Assembly: GCA_007644065.1 (NCBI GenBank)
Contig: VJWN01000037.1
Span: forward strand, 124,001 to 188,000
Direction: 5' to 3'
DNA length: 64,000 bases
DNA from: Margaritispora aquatica
Taxonomy: Eukaryota > Ascomycota > Leotiomycetes > Helotiales > Discinellaceae
Shown: positions 1 through 11,283 of the stretch, piece after piece
Numbering within the stretch: position 1 is the stretch's first letter
How the letters are laid out: every line of letters starts with the position of its first letter
Translations under genes and position numbers: made by a program
The notes under the pieces: model-generated
Seen by the model: the letters and a program-made list of their open reading frames with translations, nothing else
What the model was told of the DNA's origin: nothing
Database searches by the model: none

Positions 1-643
1 GATGATAAGTCCCGCATAAGAAACAGAGCAAGTGGCCTGGTAATGCCTCATCCATCCCAATGAGGAATTTGATCCTCTCTGCCTTTCCCTCTTCTCCCCT
101 CAAAGCTCGCCATGCTTTTCTCCCATTCACACGTCGATAAAGTGGTTTACTCGCATGTGCCAGACTCGCTATCTCTGCATCGCAGAGGTAGGCAGTGACA
201 AGTCCCCACAATGCCGGTGTAAGGCTCCGGATAGAGTCTTCGCCTGGGGGACGATAGCCTTCTTTTGACTGTGAAGTGTACTTTAGAGAGTCATTACTTT
301 CATGATGGGCAAGACCGTGGAGGAGTTCAGTGTCATCCCTCCTTTCGCCTGTCTGCTCGTCTACATTTCCTAGAGTGGTAGATCGGTAAACGGCGCCTGT
401 TTGGAGACGACGACCCTCTGGGTTTCGTTCAAGATGAGCAGGAAGAACATGAATGTTTGGATTGACTGTAGGTTGGTTGAATTGGGTACGAGCTTGATTC
501 GGTGATATGGAGGGAACTGGTGGAGGTGGAGATGTTGGGAGGGAAGCCTTGCGGAGTTTGTTACTCGAACGCTTTGGCCGGAGAGCGTGGGATATTCGGT
601 CTGACAGGGAGAGCTTTCGAGGTGGTGAAGAAGAGAAAGACAT
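1..643 (-). CDS. F-box-type protein, N-terminal part (runs off window)
   Basis: The frame is open on the minus strand from an ATG at 643-641 to the window edge, 214 codons with no stop, so the gene continues to the left. Residues 1-100 are polar and Ser/Pro/Arg-rich. From about residue 138 comes a helical stretch (PALWGLVTAYLCDAEIASLA) followed by Leu/Arg-rich sequence ending in LPGHLLCFLCGTYH. That arrangement (short F-box-like helix pair, then LP..L.C..C..YH) is typical of a large family of ascomycete F-box proteins that recruit substrates to SCF ubiquitin ligases. The role is inferred from the pattern. A hexamer repeat lies just upstream of the start, at 706-740. The start is the first ATG in the open frame; an upstream intron cannot be excluded. 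Confidence 0.75.
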   Translation of the reverse strand, partial: MSFSSSPPRKLSLSDRISHALRPKRSSNKLRKASLPTSPPPPVPSISPNQARTQFNQPTVNPNIHVLPAHLERNPEGRRLQTGAVYRSTTLGNVDEQTGERRDDTELLHGLAHHESNDSLKYTSQSKEGYRPPGEDSIRSLTPALWGLVTAYLCDAEIASLAHASKPLYRRVNGRKAWRALRGEEGKAERIKFLIGMDEALPGHLLCFLCGTYH

Positions 644-705
644 TCTTGTGTGGGAATATGGTGAATATTAGATTGTTTGAATATCTTTTGGGTAGAAGGG
701 TAGTA

Positions 706-740
706 AATGAGAATGAGAATGAGAATGAGAATGAGAATGA
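706..740. repeat. Hexanucleotide microsatellite (AATGAG)n
   Basis: At least five near-perfect copies of a GAATGA-type hexamer lie in the 5' flank of the F-box gene. Confidence 0.85.
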
Positions 741-912
741 AAAGATGAGATGAGTCGGGATGAGGTGTGAAACAAAACAAAAGCTGAGTTGAGATCAACG
801 ACAAGGTTGTTTAAGCTTAATTGAGATGAAACGTGAGAATAAAAACTTTTAGTCGTCATCCAGCTAAACTAAGATACTGTACAAAAATAAAAGATGTAAG
901 TAAATAAGATGG

Positions 913-913
<1 letters not shown>

Positions 914-948
<35 letters not shown>
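914..948. repeat. (TA)n microsatellite
   Basis: An uninterrupted TA dinucleotide run of about 34 nt lies in the divergent intergenic region. Confidence 0.9.
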
Positions 949-951
<3 letters not shown>

Positions 952-1279
952 TGAGAAACCATTTCCATGCAGAATTCACAGTCATCCTTCATCCTTCATC
1001 CTTCACACTGACACTCACTCACTCACTCACTGCTGCTGCTGACGCTGTATGAAAGCTTAAATGCCATCCGAATCGTCCGTTCAGCAGGGAAAAAATTGGT
1101 GGCGGATTCCTTCTGGTTTCACATGGTAGGCTACCTATCTTGAGCTTCAGGTGGGGGGTTCAAGCTCAATTGCCACTCTTCACCGCCTGGATTATACTTC
1201 GATGTTCAAAAAATAATAAGATCACCAACTTCAACTTAGAAATACTTCTCTCCCCACCACATACAACATCCAACACACA

Positions 1280-2915
1280 ATGGCAAAATCAAAATCAAAG
1301 AGAAAGGCACAAGCTGCCCCAGCCATTGAAGCAGCATCCAAGAAAGCCAAGATAACTACCGTCACTCCCAAAACCACACATACAACAACCACAGGCACAA
1401 CAATCACCCCACCACCCGATACCAACCAGCTCCCTCTCGACCAACCCAAGACCCTTCAAAGCATAGGCCTCACATCCGACGACGTCGAAATCGCCCTTGA
1501 TGTTCTCACAACTCTGACCAGACATCCTTCAATCATCAAAACAAAAGCCTGCAAAGATCTTCGTACAGCCGTCTACGATTTCCGCAATGCATGCACGACC
1601 GGCTTGAACTCTGCGACGGACACAAACCTCACAGCCAGGATAAGTGGCGCATTGGCAGATGGAAAGTTAATGGAGGCCAGGGTGCTTTTGGCAGAGATGA
1701 AAGTGAGGGGACAGACACCAAAACTGGGAGCGCTGTGTAGATGGGTGAGGGATTTGGACGTGGTTAGTGGGTTGGCAGAGCAGTTGGATGTTGCTGCTGG
1801 TAGGAAGAGGAGTGCGAAGGAAGAAGAATTGCTTGGTGTTTTGGACTCGGTATTGAGACTTACAGGACCGACGGATTATTCAAAAGTAGATGCAGACAGT
1901 GTGGCAGGACCTATAATACCGAGGAAAGAATGGGATCTGAGGGAGGGCAGAGAGAGGAGAAAGGTTTATAATTCCGTGCTGGACAAGAGAATCTTTGCCT
2001 GCTTGAAGGGGGACATCAAATCACAGTTCCAAATCCTAGAAACCACGCCTCCTCTCCAGCGGAAACCACCAAACCTTCACCCCGCAATCCTCTGGACTTC
2101 GCTTCCCAACGCCATACCACTCTCCACTACTCCACCAAAGTCATCACATCACACGCATCCCATCGTGCCAAACTTGCACTTGCTGAAGGATGTCCTGAGT
2201 CCTTTGGAATGCGACAACATCATTGCAGCAGCTGAAACAATTGGCTTCACGCCTGATGCGCCGGTACGAGCAGAGGGCGAGGAAATGTCGGTGTTGGCAC
2301 ATAATTTTTATTGGATCATTGACGAGGCGTTTCAGGCGGGCTTATGGGAAAGGGTAAAAGCTTTCGTGCCTGAAGATGTGGGTGGTAGAAAAGTGAGGGG
2401 ATTGAATCGTAGGTTCAGGGTGTATAGATATGTACCTGGAGCGGAGTACAGAGCTCATATTGGTTTGTCTCCTTTTTCCTTATTCAATGTCCCTGTTTCT
2501 CTCCCACCCTTTTCGCACACTCAAACTCACACACACAGATGGCGCCTGGCCCCCCTCCTCTATCGACCCTGTCACAAAATCCTACATCTACGATTCCTCC
2601 CCACCAACCGCCAAGCAATCCTCTCTCTTTACCTTCCTAATATACCTCAACGACGAGTTCGCCGCAGGAGAAACGACGTTCTTCCTCCCTAGTCAGAGAG
2701 ACGGGAGTCTGAATGCATATCCCGTCAAGCCAATCCAGGGCAGCGTGGCGATGTTCCCGCATGGGGAGACAAATGGGAGTTTGTTGCATGAAGGGACTGG
2801 TGTGGGATGGGGTGTGTTGGGTGGTGAGAAAGTTGGTGGAGGGACAGCAAAGTATGTTATTAGGACAGATGTGCTTTATGATGTTGATCCTAGTGTTGGC
2901 AGTGATGATAATTAG
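1280..2915 (+). CDS. 2OG-Fe(II) (prolyl 4-hydroxylase-type) oxygenase
   Basis: Two exons, 1280-2462 and 2539-2915, separated by a 76-nt GT-AG intron (2463-2538), give 519 aa. The N-terminus is very Lys-rich (KSKSKRK, SKKAK), suggesting a nuclear localisation signal. Residues 50-180 are helical with no domain I recognise. The C-terminal half is a double-stranded beta-helix oxygenase. The iron-binding HxD is H393-x-D395, formed exactly across the splice junction; the distal histidine is H478 (LLHEGTG); and R503 (VIRTD) would bind 2-oxoglutarate. This catalytic set defines the P4H/2OG-Fe(II) superfamily, which hydroxylates proteins or small molecules using O2 and 2-oxoglutarate. The substrate cannot be read from the sequence. 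The ATG at 1280 begins the long frame; a nearby upstream frame is only a shadow. Confidence 0.9.
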
Positions 2916-3903
2916 GCGAATTGAACCAACTTATCAAGCATACATATCTGTTCAAGTTGAAAGTTGATACTGTGACACCCTTGATTCTCTTTATCACAAT
3001 CAAACAAATAACTTGCCACTTTATATCTCTCACTACAGCATCACATAAATACACACCCATACCCACATCTCCTTACCTCACCCCCAAAAAGCGAGTAGGC
3101 AATCTAAGCGAGCTCGAACAGCCATCCTATTCACCTACTTCCTACTTTCCCTCCCTCATCCTCCAGACCAGTCACGACATAAATCTTTCACTCCACTCTG
3201 GACTCTGCTGCCCTATTCATTCGCACGCATTCTTCATTCTTCCTCATATCCCAGATTCAACTGGACGCTCAATCATACTCTACCTTACCTTACCTTACCT
3301 TACCTTACCTATATCAGTTGAAAAGCAGTCATGAGCATCATTTCGTTTGGTATTGTTCGGATTGACTTGGCTTGGCTTGGTCCAGGTAACCTGAGGGCTG
3401 ACTGACTGGCTGGCTGGTGAGGTGGATGATATAAGCGAGATCAGCTATTGACCGATTTACTACTTTTGAGAGTGAGAGATAGATAGACATATAGATATCT
3501 GAATCTCATTCCCTATAATTTGTCTATTGCAATATAGGTATCCACTTACGAGTAAAAGATCAACATAATACAACATAAGGTAGGTGGGTAGCACAGTATA
3601 GTATGCATAGCTTAAAACTCACACATTCCCCACGAGCACCACCAGTACTTAACATATTACCCGTTAACAGCCAACGCCACGTCTCTTATCCATCTCACCT
3701 CTCCCCGCCTGATTTCCCTATCCCAATTCCTTCCCCTTCTCCCCTCACCCTCGCCCTTCTCTCGCCACAACTCCATCCCTAATCCCTCAGTCTCTCCTTT
3801 CACCCTCCCCGTCTTTGCCACCCAAAGTACACCCAACATCACTCCTCTCTCCCCCTCGCCCCTCCCCTCTTCTTCCCCCTTATTTCCACCCAGACTTGCC
3901 TCC
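2916..3903. other. Intergenic between convergent genes
   Basis: This is the shared 3' flank of two convergent genes. It contains six tandem TACCT copies (3281-3310), a CTGA/GGCT run near 3398-3418 and pyrimidine-rich sequence from 3700. No convincing gene was seen. Confidence 0.6.
3281..3310. repeat. (TACCT)6 pentanucleotide repeat
   Basis: Six perfect tandem copies of TACCT. A shorter related run (TACCT-type) recurs at about 9546-9563. Confidence 0.9.
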
Positions 3904-6891
3904 TCAAAACCCCGTCAAAAGCCCTCCCAACAACCCCAAAGTCTCCTCGTACTCCCTCTCAGCTATATCTCTCAACAACTCCACCTCACGCACCAACGTG
4001 GCGATGGAGGCGCGAAAGGTCTTTTGCTCTACTTGGATGTGGTGGTGGAGGGTGGTTAGGAGGTCTATTATGTCTGTATTTGTTACGTCGGTCGGGTTGG
4101 TCAGGTTTGTCATTGGTATTGGGGTAGAAGAGCGGGCGGGGGCGGTGGAGGAGGGGTTGGGAGGAGTGGTGGGAGGGCTGAGAGATGGAGAGGAGGGAAA
4201 TGGAGAGGGAGTGAGCTGGTTGGTGGTGGTAGTTGTGGTTATTGGTCTCGCTCCCTTATCCTCTCCGTTCTCAAAGAGTTGTGGTCGTGGTCGTATTGCT
4301 GGTCGTGTTGGTGGTCCTAGTGTTGGTGCAGGTAATGGAAGAGACAAAGTAAAATCTCTCCCTAGCACCAAGTTCACCTCATGTCTTGACACTCGTACCG
4401 CTGCCGCCGCCGCCGCCGCCGATGACGAAAGTGACAGCCCTCGTTGTTGTTCTTGCGTTTGCTCTTGTTCTTGCACTTGTCCCTTTCCCTGTCCCTCTCC
4501 CTGTCCCAACCCCTCATCCTCCACCATCTTTACAGACTTCCACCCACTCAGCTCGCCATTACGATCAGAATTAGCATCAGCATCAGAATCGAGATACTCA
4601 AATCCAAATTCAAATCCAGGCCTCACCATCACAGCCGGGACACCAGCAGCAGCATCATCACCAGCACTGTCATGATCCAGATCAAGCGTAGGTGCGAAAA
4701 CCACTGAATCCAAGAGCGATTCTACCTCTCCAGATGAGGTTGCGAGTTTCTCTGTCTTTCCTCTGTCTCTGCATAAAATATCTGTCTCTAGATCTGTATT
4801 TGTATTTCCATTTCCAGCTGAATACAAATCTAGACACTGGGGAGGATTCAGAGCCACACGCACACGACGTGGACACTGAGGCGAAGGCGATTGAGAAGAC
4901 AAGGGCCAAGGCACAGACGTAGATACGCGAGGGGCGGACTGTATTTGCCTCTGTATCTGTGTTTGTCTTGTTTGTAGGAGAGCGGTTCGCATGGACATAT
5001 CATGCTCAGTATCGGTACGATTGCTACTGCTACTGCTGATGTTGTTGCTAGATGTGCTATCCTCCCTTCGAGGCAAGCTAGGGGTATGAAAGGCTCTCTC
5101 TTGCTCTTTTTCTTGCTCGATCTGGCGTGCCGTTGAGGGCAGCGTTGGAGATGGATCATATGGTGCTTCATAGCCTCGTGTTGAAGCTGGATTACTAGCA
5201 GCGCTGAATGTCGGTTCGTGAGCTAGAGGTAATAGAGTTCGAGTTCTCGAGCGTGTACATTGCTCTATAGGAAGTGGAACACCGCCAGGCTTCGTATATG
5301 TCACTTCCTCGTAAAAGGAGATGATGGCTTGATATTCTGACTCTTCTTCACTTTCCTCTTCAACACTACTCTCATCTCCTCCTCCACCATCGCCTCCAAC
5401 ATCAACCTCTCTTCCTCTTCCTCTCCCCCTTCCCTCTTCACATTCTCTTTCTCCTCCATCCAAGCCCGCACCAGTTCCCAACTCCACGCGACGAGCCTCA
5501 AACGACGTGACATCCGAATCGCCATCCCCATCCAAATCAGAATCCAAATCAAAGCACGAGTACGACACATCCCCCTCGCTTGTATTTTCCCAGTCCCCGG
5601 TCGAAATCGAGATCAAAGGCCCAGTGGACGAGAGATGCGTAAGCGAGGTATCGCTACCATTTGAGTCGATTGATTCAGTGTTTCTCATTGCCCTATTCCT
5701 GCTTCCGCTCCTGCCAATGTTCATGTCCATCCTGGTATTCCTAGGTTTGCTGGTTGAGGTAGGAAGAAGACGGGCATCATCACCTAGTTCCCAGGGTTCG
5801 GTTGGTGAGAAAGGAGAAGGAGGAAGAGGGGGTTCGGAATTGTGGTTCTGCCGATTCTTTGGATTTGAATTTTGATTTGAATGTGAATTTGAATTTGAAT
5901 TCGGATTTGCATCTGGTGCCTGGTTTACAGCGATAGTAGTGTTGGCACTATGACAATAACCAGGACGATTATACCACAAGCCAGCATAAGCTACCTCGTC
6001 CATATATCCAACACAATCACTGTGCTTGCCAGTGCTGTGGGGGGAGTCCATAACAGAACGATACGAAGGAATCGAATATCGATTCCCATCCGAACCTGAA
6101 TCTCGGATAAAACCAAGTCCAAGTATTGGATGCGCTTGTGCCTTGAGTTGACTATAGTCGGTGTGTGTAAGATAATCTGTCCCTGTATCCGTATCTGTCT
6201 CTGTATATCTATCAACCGTATAAGATCTCGGTCGTCTGCGGTGGCCGGAGACAGTATTAGCACGGTAAGAAGCCCAGTTTGTTGAGTGTGTAGGCATCCG
6301 ATGGGGATGGGTGTTAGAATTGTAAGTGGAACTGGAATGATGGCTAGGCTCGTTCGTGGTAGCAAGGGCAGAGGCAGGATTTGGTGATGCTCTGCCTGAT
6401 GGTGTCGAGAAAGCTGGTCCACATGTTGATATCCCAGCTCCTGCTCCTGGTCCAGACATCTTCATAGTTTGGAACTTCTCTCCCGTGGCAGGATCTTGAT
6501 GAGTACTGAGTAGCGACATGCTAAGTGCCTCTGGTGAACGGGTTGATTCATGCTCTGACGTTCCTTCTACGCTCCATCTCTCATCATCATCATCATCGTG
6601 CTCGGGGCTATTATCGTCAAAACCTTTCTCATCCTTCAAGCTAAGCGCACTGCGTATCTTGGTCAAAGTACGCTTATATACCGGCTGCTCGGGTTCCTGG
6701 TATTTATGTCGATAGGTGTCAAACCAGCTCGGTTTATCGAGTGGGACTGGGAATAGAACGGGGGTTTGGGGTGAGGGTGATGGTCTGTTGGGTTCCATCA
6801 TGGGGTGCAGTCTTGAGGAGATCCCGAGGACGGGCTGGAGAAGAGGGTGTTGGAGTAAAGAGGAATTTTTGTTATGGTGAGTGGCATTCAT
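3904..6891 (-). CDS. Large low-complexity, probably disordered protein (995 aa)
   Basis: A single uninterrupted frame from the ATG at 6891; a second Met pair at about residues 31-32 is an alternative start. Family not recognised. Most of the chain is Ser/Thr/Asn/Asp/Pro/Glu-rich: an Asp run (about residues 99-103), an Asn/Ser-His-Asn run near 330-350, acidic Glu-rich blocks near 480-520, a Glu/Gln-rich stretch near 800 and an eight-Ala tract from a GCC repeat (4397-4423). The only ordered segment is the last 55 residues (DIIDLLTTLHHHIQVEQKTF and on), an amphipathic helix likely to form a coiled coil. A frame this long without stops, with biased but protein-like composition, supports a real gene. 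No signal peptide or membrane segment. It could be a scaffold or regulator, but nothing in the sequence fixes its function. Confidence 0.7.
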   Translation of the reverse strand: MNATHHNKNSSLLQHPLLQPVLGISSRLHPMMEPNRPSPSPQTPVLFPVPLDKPSWFDTYRHKYQEPEQPVYKRTLTKIRSALSLKDEKGFDDNSPEHDDDDDERWSVEGTSEHESTRSPEALSMSLLSTHQDPATGEKFQTMKMSGPGAGAGISTCGPAFSTPSGRASPNPASALATTNEPSHHSSSTYNSNTHPHRMPTHSTNWASYRANTVSGHRRRPRSYTVDRYTETDTDTGTDYLTHTDYSQLKAQAHPILGLGFIRDSGSDGNRYSIPSYRSVMDSPHSTGKHSDCVGYMDEVAYAGLWYNRPGYCHSANTTIAVNQAPDANPNSNSNSHSNQNSNPKNRQNHNSEPPLPPSPFSPTEPWELGDDARLLPTSTSKPRNTRMDMNIGRSGSRNRAMRNTESIDSNGSDTSLTHLSSTGPLISISTGDWENTSEGDVSYSCFDLDSDLDGDGDSDVTSFEARRVELGTGAGLDGGERECEEGRGRGRGREVDVGGDGGGGDESSVEEESEEESEYQAIISFYEEVTYTKPGGVPLPIEQCTRSRTRTLLPLAHEPTFSAASNPASTRGYEAPYDPSPTLPSTARQIEQEKEQERAFHTPSLPRREDSTSSNNISSSSSNRTDTEHDMSMRTALLQTRQTQIQRQIQSAPRVSTSVPWPLSSQSPSPQCPRRVRVALNPPQCLDLYSAGNGNTNTDLETDILCRDRGKTEKLATSSGEVESLLDSVVFAPTLDLDHDSAGDDAAAGVPAVMVRPGFEFGFEYLDSDADANSDRNGELSGWKSVKMVEDEGLGQGEGQGKGQVQEQEQTQEQQRGLSLSSSAAAAAAAVRVSRHEVNLVLGRDFTLSLPLPAPTLGPPTRPAIRPRPQLFENGEDKGARPITTTTTTNQLTPSPFPSSPSLSPPTTPPNPSSTAPARSSTPIPMTNLTNPTDVTNTDIIDLLTTLHHHIQVEQKTFRASIATLVREVELLRDIAEREYEETLGLLGGLLTGF

Positions 6892-7649
6892 AATACTCGT
6901 CTATATAGCATATCTCTAGCATTGCAATCTTACTTGGACAGTTTGCTTAACTGATATATTGTGTCCTATGTGACTCCTTGACGTATTCATGCGTTACAAA
7001 GTATATAAATCTACAAACACATCTCTACACTTGTCTGGATGATTGATGCGGTATATGTAACTCCCCACTAGCAGTTCCTAAGGCACAAAGCATGAACGTG
7101 TAGTTTGACTCGACGGACGAAAATAGCAAACACCCCAATCTAGGACAGACAACAGAACTAACTGCACTGTTCAATCCCAACGGGACCGAAACAAAACTAG
7201 TTTGTGTGAACACCATGAACGCATATTACGTTTGATGGAAACAAAGCATTGTATTACCGAGAAGTAATGCTTTCAACTCCAATACAGAGCACCGAGCTTT
7301 AATGGAGTCAATCACATGATGTATGATTGCCCATTGTCCAAGATCTAGCCGTGAATATCGTTCTTTGTTCGACTTTCCTCCTAAGAATTGGTTGCTGTGG
7401 GCAAAGAGAATCTTCTGCTCGAGACAATTGGATTGTAAAGTCCTTGTTTTCACGCCTCGGAACAGAGGCTTCTCCTGTCTTTGCTTGAACAGTGCAAGTG
7501 ACAATGTTTTTGAAACTAGGATAATAACACAATGGTTTACCCCAACTTTGAGTAGTCTTGATTCAGTCCATCAGCATTCAATATACATCCGATTCCTCAA
7601 AACCAACACCAAAAAGCCACATTCTCATACCAAAAGCAAGCAAGACAAA
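6892..7649. other. Divergent intergenic region
   Basis: This is the promoter region shared by the 995-aa protein (minus) and the 325-aa protein (plus). An open frame extends upstream of the plus-strand ATG (from 7323) but carries no protein-like signal before 7650. No other feature was seen. Confidence 0.5.
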
Positions 7650-8627
7650 ATGCAACCCACAGGTAATAAACTCAGCCAAGCTGAGTCCCCTCAAACCAAA
7701 TCCAAACCCCATGTCCACTCCGATTTTGGGGTCTCTGATTATACACCTAGTAGTCCATCAGGAAATTTGGCCCTTCCTCACGACCCGGAAGCAGAGAAGA
7801 CCCAGGAAGGTAAGTACATTGGAAGACTGCCAACCTGGATACTCACAAGTGTACGCGCACGTAAAGCAAGACCATCCGCCATCTATATTCCTAAAGGAAA
7901 GCAGGCTCCTGATTGGAATCGACAAACGAACCAATATCATCATGGTGACGCGAGGACAGACTCCAAATACACCCACGCATTGGGTCCGGTATCGCGCAAT
8001 GATTTCCCTGTCATCCACCGAGAGCTGCAAAACTACAATCTAAGTGACGATGCATCAGAATCGAATTATTCACCAGCATCCACAGTCATCTCCCCAATGA
8101 CATTGAAGGATGAGTTAAACTTCTATTCTTCAATTGTAGACCAGGGTGTTAATAACGAGCACTTGGAGTACATGAACGAACCTGATCATTCAACCCTTGA
8201 AGAGACATTCTCCCTTGCGTCTTCAGATTTCTTTGCTGGGTTCGATGTTGAATCTTTGCTCAGTGATGGTTACGAACTTCACGACAATGACCAACAAAAA
8301 GGGTTGCCCCAGGTCTTCGATTTCAACCCTCACCATCGAGATTACAATTGCTACTGCTACCACTGCCAGCTGGCTGAAGCGGCCGAAGCTTTTGGCTATC
8401 CTGCGCATGATTACAGCATTTGGTGTCCATGCATGAATTGCCGGATGATGAAGATGAGAGAAGATGCCCAACGTGCCCAAGCCAGCTTTGACAAGAAATC
8501 CAAATCGTTGCGTACTGCGAGAGTTGACATATCTAGGAAGTCGGGTGTTCAAACAAATACCAGTGGTCGCCTTGACCCCCACGGTCCAAGTGGGCTATTT
8601 GAACTCATTCGAACGACGCTCCGATGA
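7650..8627 (+). CDS. Hypothetical protein with a Cys/His cluster (325 aa)
   Basis: The frame is open from far upstream; I choose the ATG at 7650, where Lys/Ser-rich coding-like sequence begins in a good AAAATG context. Residues 1-220 are polar and mostly disordered. The one striking element, at about residues 234-265, is a cluster YNCYCYHC followed 22 residues on by WCPCMNC with a His between. Six cysteines in CxCxxC and CxCxxC spacing suggest metal binding. The C-terminus is basic. I do not recognise the family. There is no signal peptide. A GTAAGT-like sequence inside (about 7809) would give only a ~40-nt intron, too short, so a single-exon model is preferred. Confidence 0.65.
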   Translation: MQPTGNKLSQAESPQTKSKPHVHSDFGVSDYTPSSPSGNLALPHDPEAEKTQEGKYIGRLPTWILTSVRARKARPSAIYIPKGKQAPDWNRQTNQYHHGDARTDSKYTHALGPVSRNDFPVIHRELQNYNLSDDASESNYSPASTVISPMTLKDELNFYSSIVDQGVNNEHLEYMNEPDHSTLEETFSLASSDFFAGFDVESLLSDGYELHDNDQQKGLPQVFDFNPHHRDYNCYCYHCQLAEAAEAFGYPAHDYSIWCPCMNCRMMKMREDAQRAQASFDKKSKSLRTARVDISRKSGVQTNTSGRLDPHGPSGLFELIRTTLR

Positions 8628-10086
8628 ATGTGTGAGGATAAGGAGGTAATGAGACCATGACACAAATGCGAACCCCCCAGGTACTAAGTAGTAGTAGATG
8701 AATCGAAAAGTTGAAACAAATTGAAGAAATGACAAAGTGAAACTTCTGGATCCTGTCCAATGTGATGTGAAAGTGAACCGGAGTAACGTCCTATGTCCCA
8801 AACTCCAAAGGTATGGAGGGATGGAAGTACGTGAGTACTTACCTGTCTACATTCCCCTCATATATCTTTTTTCGCTCTTCTTTTCACTCACGATATCTGA
8901 GCGGAGTTGAAAAGTTGATAGCCGCAAAGTTGTCTTCAATTGTCTTGAGTGAAAAAAAAAGCTCGGCCATATGTGAATAATAATCTCACCGTTGCCCATT
9001 GCCCCTCCCCTCCTTGAGACAAAAATACCTCTTGTGGCTGAAATTGGGCGCCGACGTAATTATGCTCGGTAAAAAAGGCATGCCACCCAGATGTACATCC
9101 GATGTACGCTTAAAAGCGCCTCGGCAGGGGTCTGGCACACATCGCGTCTTTCGGCGGGTTTTGGAGTGAGAAGGGAGGCAAAAGTGGTGGAAAGGCGACT
9201 GGATGAATGAAATCAATGAATTCAATGGACCCAACAAGCCGGATAAAAGTGAAGATAATCGGGTTGAGTACGAGATTGAGGTATTTATGAATAGTGGATA
9301 GTGATAGTGAGTGAGATCTGACAAGAGGGTGTGCGTTGATATTGAGATTGGGGACTGAGATTTTGGGGGGATCCATTTGAAGAGTCCAGACTGTAGGATC
9401 CCGAGCGAAGAATGGAAAATGGAAAATGGAAGATAAACAAGATGAAGTGAGGTGCAAGTGAGATGTGCAAGTGAGATGTGCAAGTGAGATGACCTTACAG
9501 TAGGAATGTGAACGGGACGGGAGTTCCATGAGGTGGGTGACCCTCCCTACCTTACCTTACCTTGAGGTTGCTAGGATGGATAGATGTCATGTGATCTTGC
9601 AGCCGTTAGCTTTCAAGCTTGTCTTAAGTTGTCTTAGCTCGTCTTTAACTCGTCTTTAGCTCGATCTACGCTGCCTTTACTTACCTAAGGTAAGATCTTA
9701 CTGACTGTACCAAGGTACCTTGCCTGACCTTTAGCTCTCCAAGTGGAAAAGAGTGGAAATCGCGGAGATAGCTCAAACCTTTTCCCCGTGCTTTCGATGT
9801 CCAAATAATGGAGGCGGGTCGAATTTCGATTGTCCATTTTTGGGGGTCTTGTCCCACTTTGCACTTTGGACTTTGAACATTGAACACATTGCACTACATA
9901 CTATGAACTATGAAATGACCTTGTCGCTTTCTGCCACCAGGTTTGATTTTGGTTGTGTTTGATATTGCCCGCTCGCTCAGCGGTTAAGGGATGTGGCGAA
10001 TATAAAAAGTCAGAGGTGAAGATAGATAAGTGTTGCTTACCGGTGAGTGAGGGATGAGGGGTGGATTGGGCTTGGGTTAGAAAGTG

Positions 10087-10115
10087 TCAATTGTCAATTG
10101 TCAATTGTCAATTGT
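10087..10115. repeat. Heptamer tandem repeat (TCAATTG)4
   Basis: Four perfect tandem copies of GTCAATT/TCAATTG. The unit contains the palindrome CAATTG. Confidence 0.85.
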
Positions 10116-11239
10116 CCGATCTGCAATTCTGATAGGAAGATTGAGGAACTGTTGAACTCTATTTTGGCCACCACCATGAACACCACTATAAGCATCACCA
10201 CGAGAATTTTTTAATCAAAGAGAGAAACTGATACCATATGCAGACAAACCCCGCCTTCAAACCATCAAACCATTAATGTTAATGTTAATGTTATTGTGGA
10301 AGTTTATGGTGTACATGGTCACACAACTCCAAGATGGGGGATTGGACATGAATTAACATAAAAATTGAGAAGCGACGGCCGATTCAGGAGATACGAAGGT
10401 AGAGAGAGCTGCTGTGCAACTGTACGACTGTTCGGTCTGTCTGTCGGTCGAGCTTCATGGCATGGGAAATGTGCACCTCACTTCACTTGACTTCGCTTCC
10501 CCTTATATGCGCATTTTGAACATTTTGAACATTTGGAACATTTTAAACATCCATCGCGATGAATGAACATTTTCCAAGAGACAAGATGAGACAAAGGCAA
10601 AGACAAAAACCTCGACAAAGACAGACGTTGGGATGTTTCTCGAGGTGTCCCTGCTAGTGACCTCATTGTCTTGGAAGTGCCAGTGTCTGTGCCAATGTCT
10701 GCCAGTCTTTGCCAGTCTCTACCCAGTCTCTCTCACTCTGTGTGCACTCTCTTACCCGTCCAAGATGTCCAGGCGAACAGGGATGAAAAAGGCGTTTGCA
10801 GGGAATGAACATGAACAATCAACGATAATTCAGCGAATGGTCAAGCTTGAATTCCCGGCTCAAAGCTCAAACTTCCTGTCCCACCACTCCTACCTCACTA
10901 CCTACCACCACGCCCACCTCACCCTTCACCTCACCCTTCACCTCACCTCACACCGTGCTCATGGCGAGAAAGTAATCTTTTCCAACATTCGCTAAATTTT
11001 ACGGTGGGCGACTGGACAAAACTGGGTCTGGCTGGATACATACGGATGGATCGCCGACCACCACCCAATCCAACCCCTTCCCCTTCCAGGTTCCGCATTT
11101 TCAAGGGTGATTGCTTTGCTGCAAGCTGCTGAAGTTGGCTCCTGCTCTCGGCTTCTGAACTGGGGGACTGGGAGGTGGAGCTGCTGGCTGGCCGACCAAC
11201 CACGCCAATCCTGAGCTTCTGAGCCTGAGCCAGCCAAGA

Positions 11240-11283
11240 ATACCAGGATACCAGGATACCAGGATACTAGGATACTAGGATAC
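11240..11283. repeat. 8-bp minisatellite (ATACCAGG/ATACTAGG)
   Basis: Five to six tandem 8-bp units, three ATACCAGG followed by two ATACTAGG, so the later copies share one C-to-T change. Confidence 0.85.

Larger units (their letters stand above)
644..1279. other. Intergenic, divergent promoter region with microsatellites
   Basis: This region lies between two divergently transcribed genes. It holds a hexamer repeat (AATGAG-type, about 706-740), a long TA dinucleotide run (about 914-948), and short CATCCTT and CACT runs near 980-1030. I see no gene in it. Confidence 0.7.

Noticed and set aside
370..804. 144-codon minus-strand frame
   Set aside because: It is a shadow of the F-box frame and of the hexamer repeat (it reads as repeated Ile-Leu). 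The adjacent frame carries the recognisable protein.
3281..3310. Telomere-like repeat
   Set aside because: The unit is TACCT, not TTAGGG/CCCTAA, and it is interstitial and short.
2921..3334. 137-codon plus-strand frame
   Set aside because: Composition is driven by pyrimidine-rich sequence and the TACCT repeat; no start in good context and no domain.
3815..4675. 286-codon plus-strand frame opposite the 995-aa gene
   Set aside because: Antisense shadow: its Pro/Ser/Val runs mirror the repeats of the minus-strand gene.
7809..7848. Intron inside the 325-aa gene (GTAAGT donor)
   Set aside because: The only nearby acceptor would make a ~40-nt intron, shorter than any other in the window, and the frame is open without it.
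8986..9529. Overlapping minus-strand frames of 139-165 codons
   Set aside because: They overlap each other in two frames, owe their length to tandem repeats, and show no domain or signal.
9961..10060. Possible tRNA (GCTCGCTCAGCGGTTAAG segment)
   Set aside because: No matching acceptor stem or T-loop (GGTTCGAATC-type) within tRNA distance.
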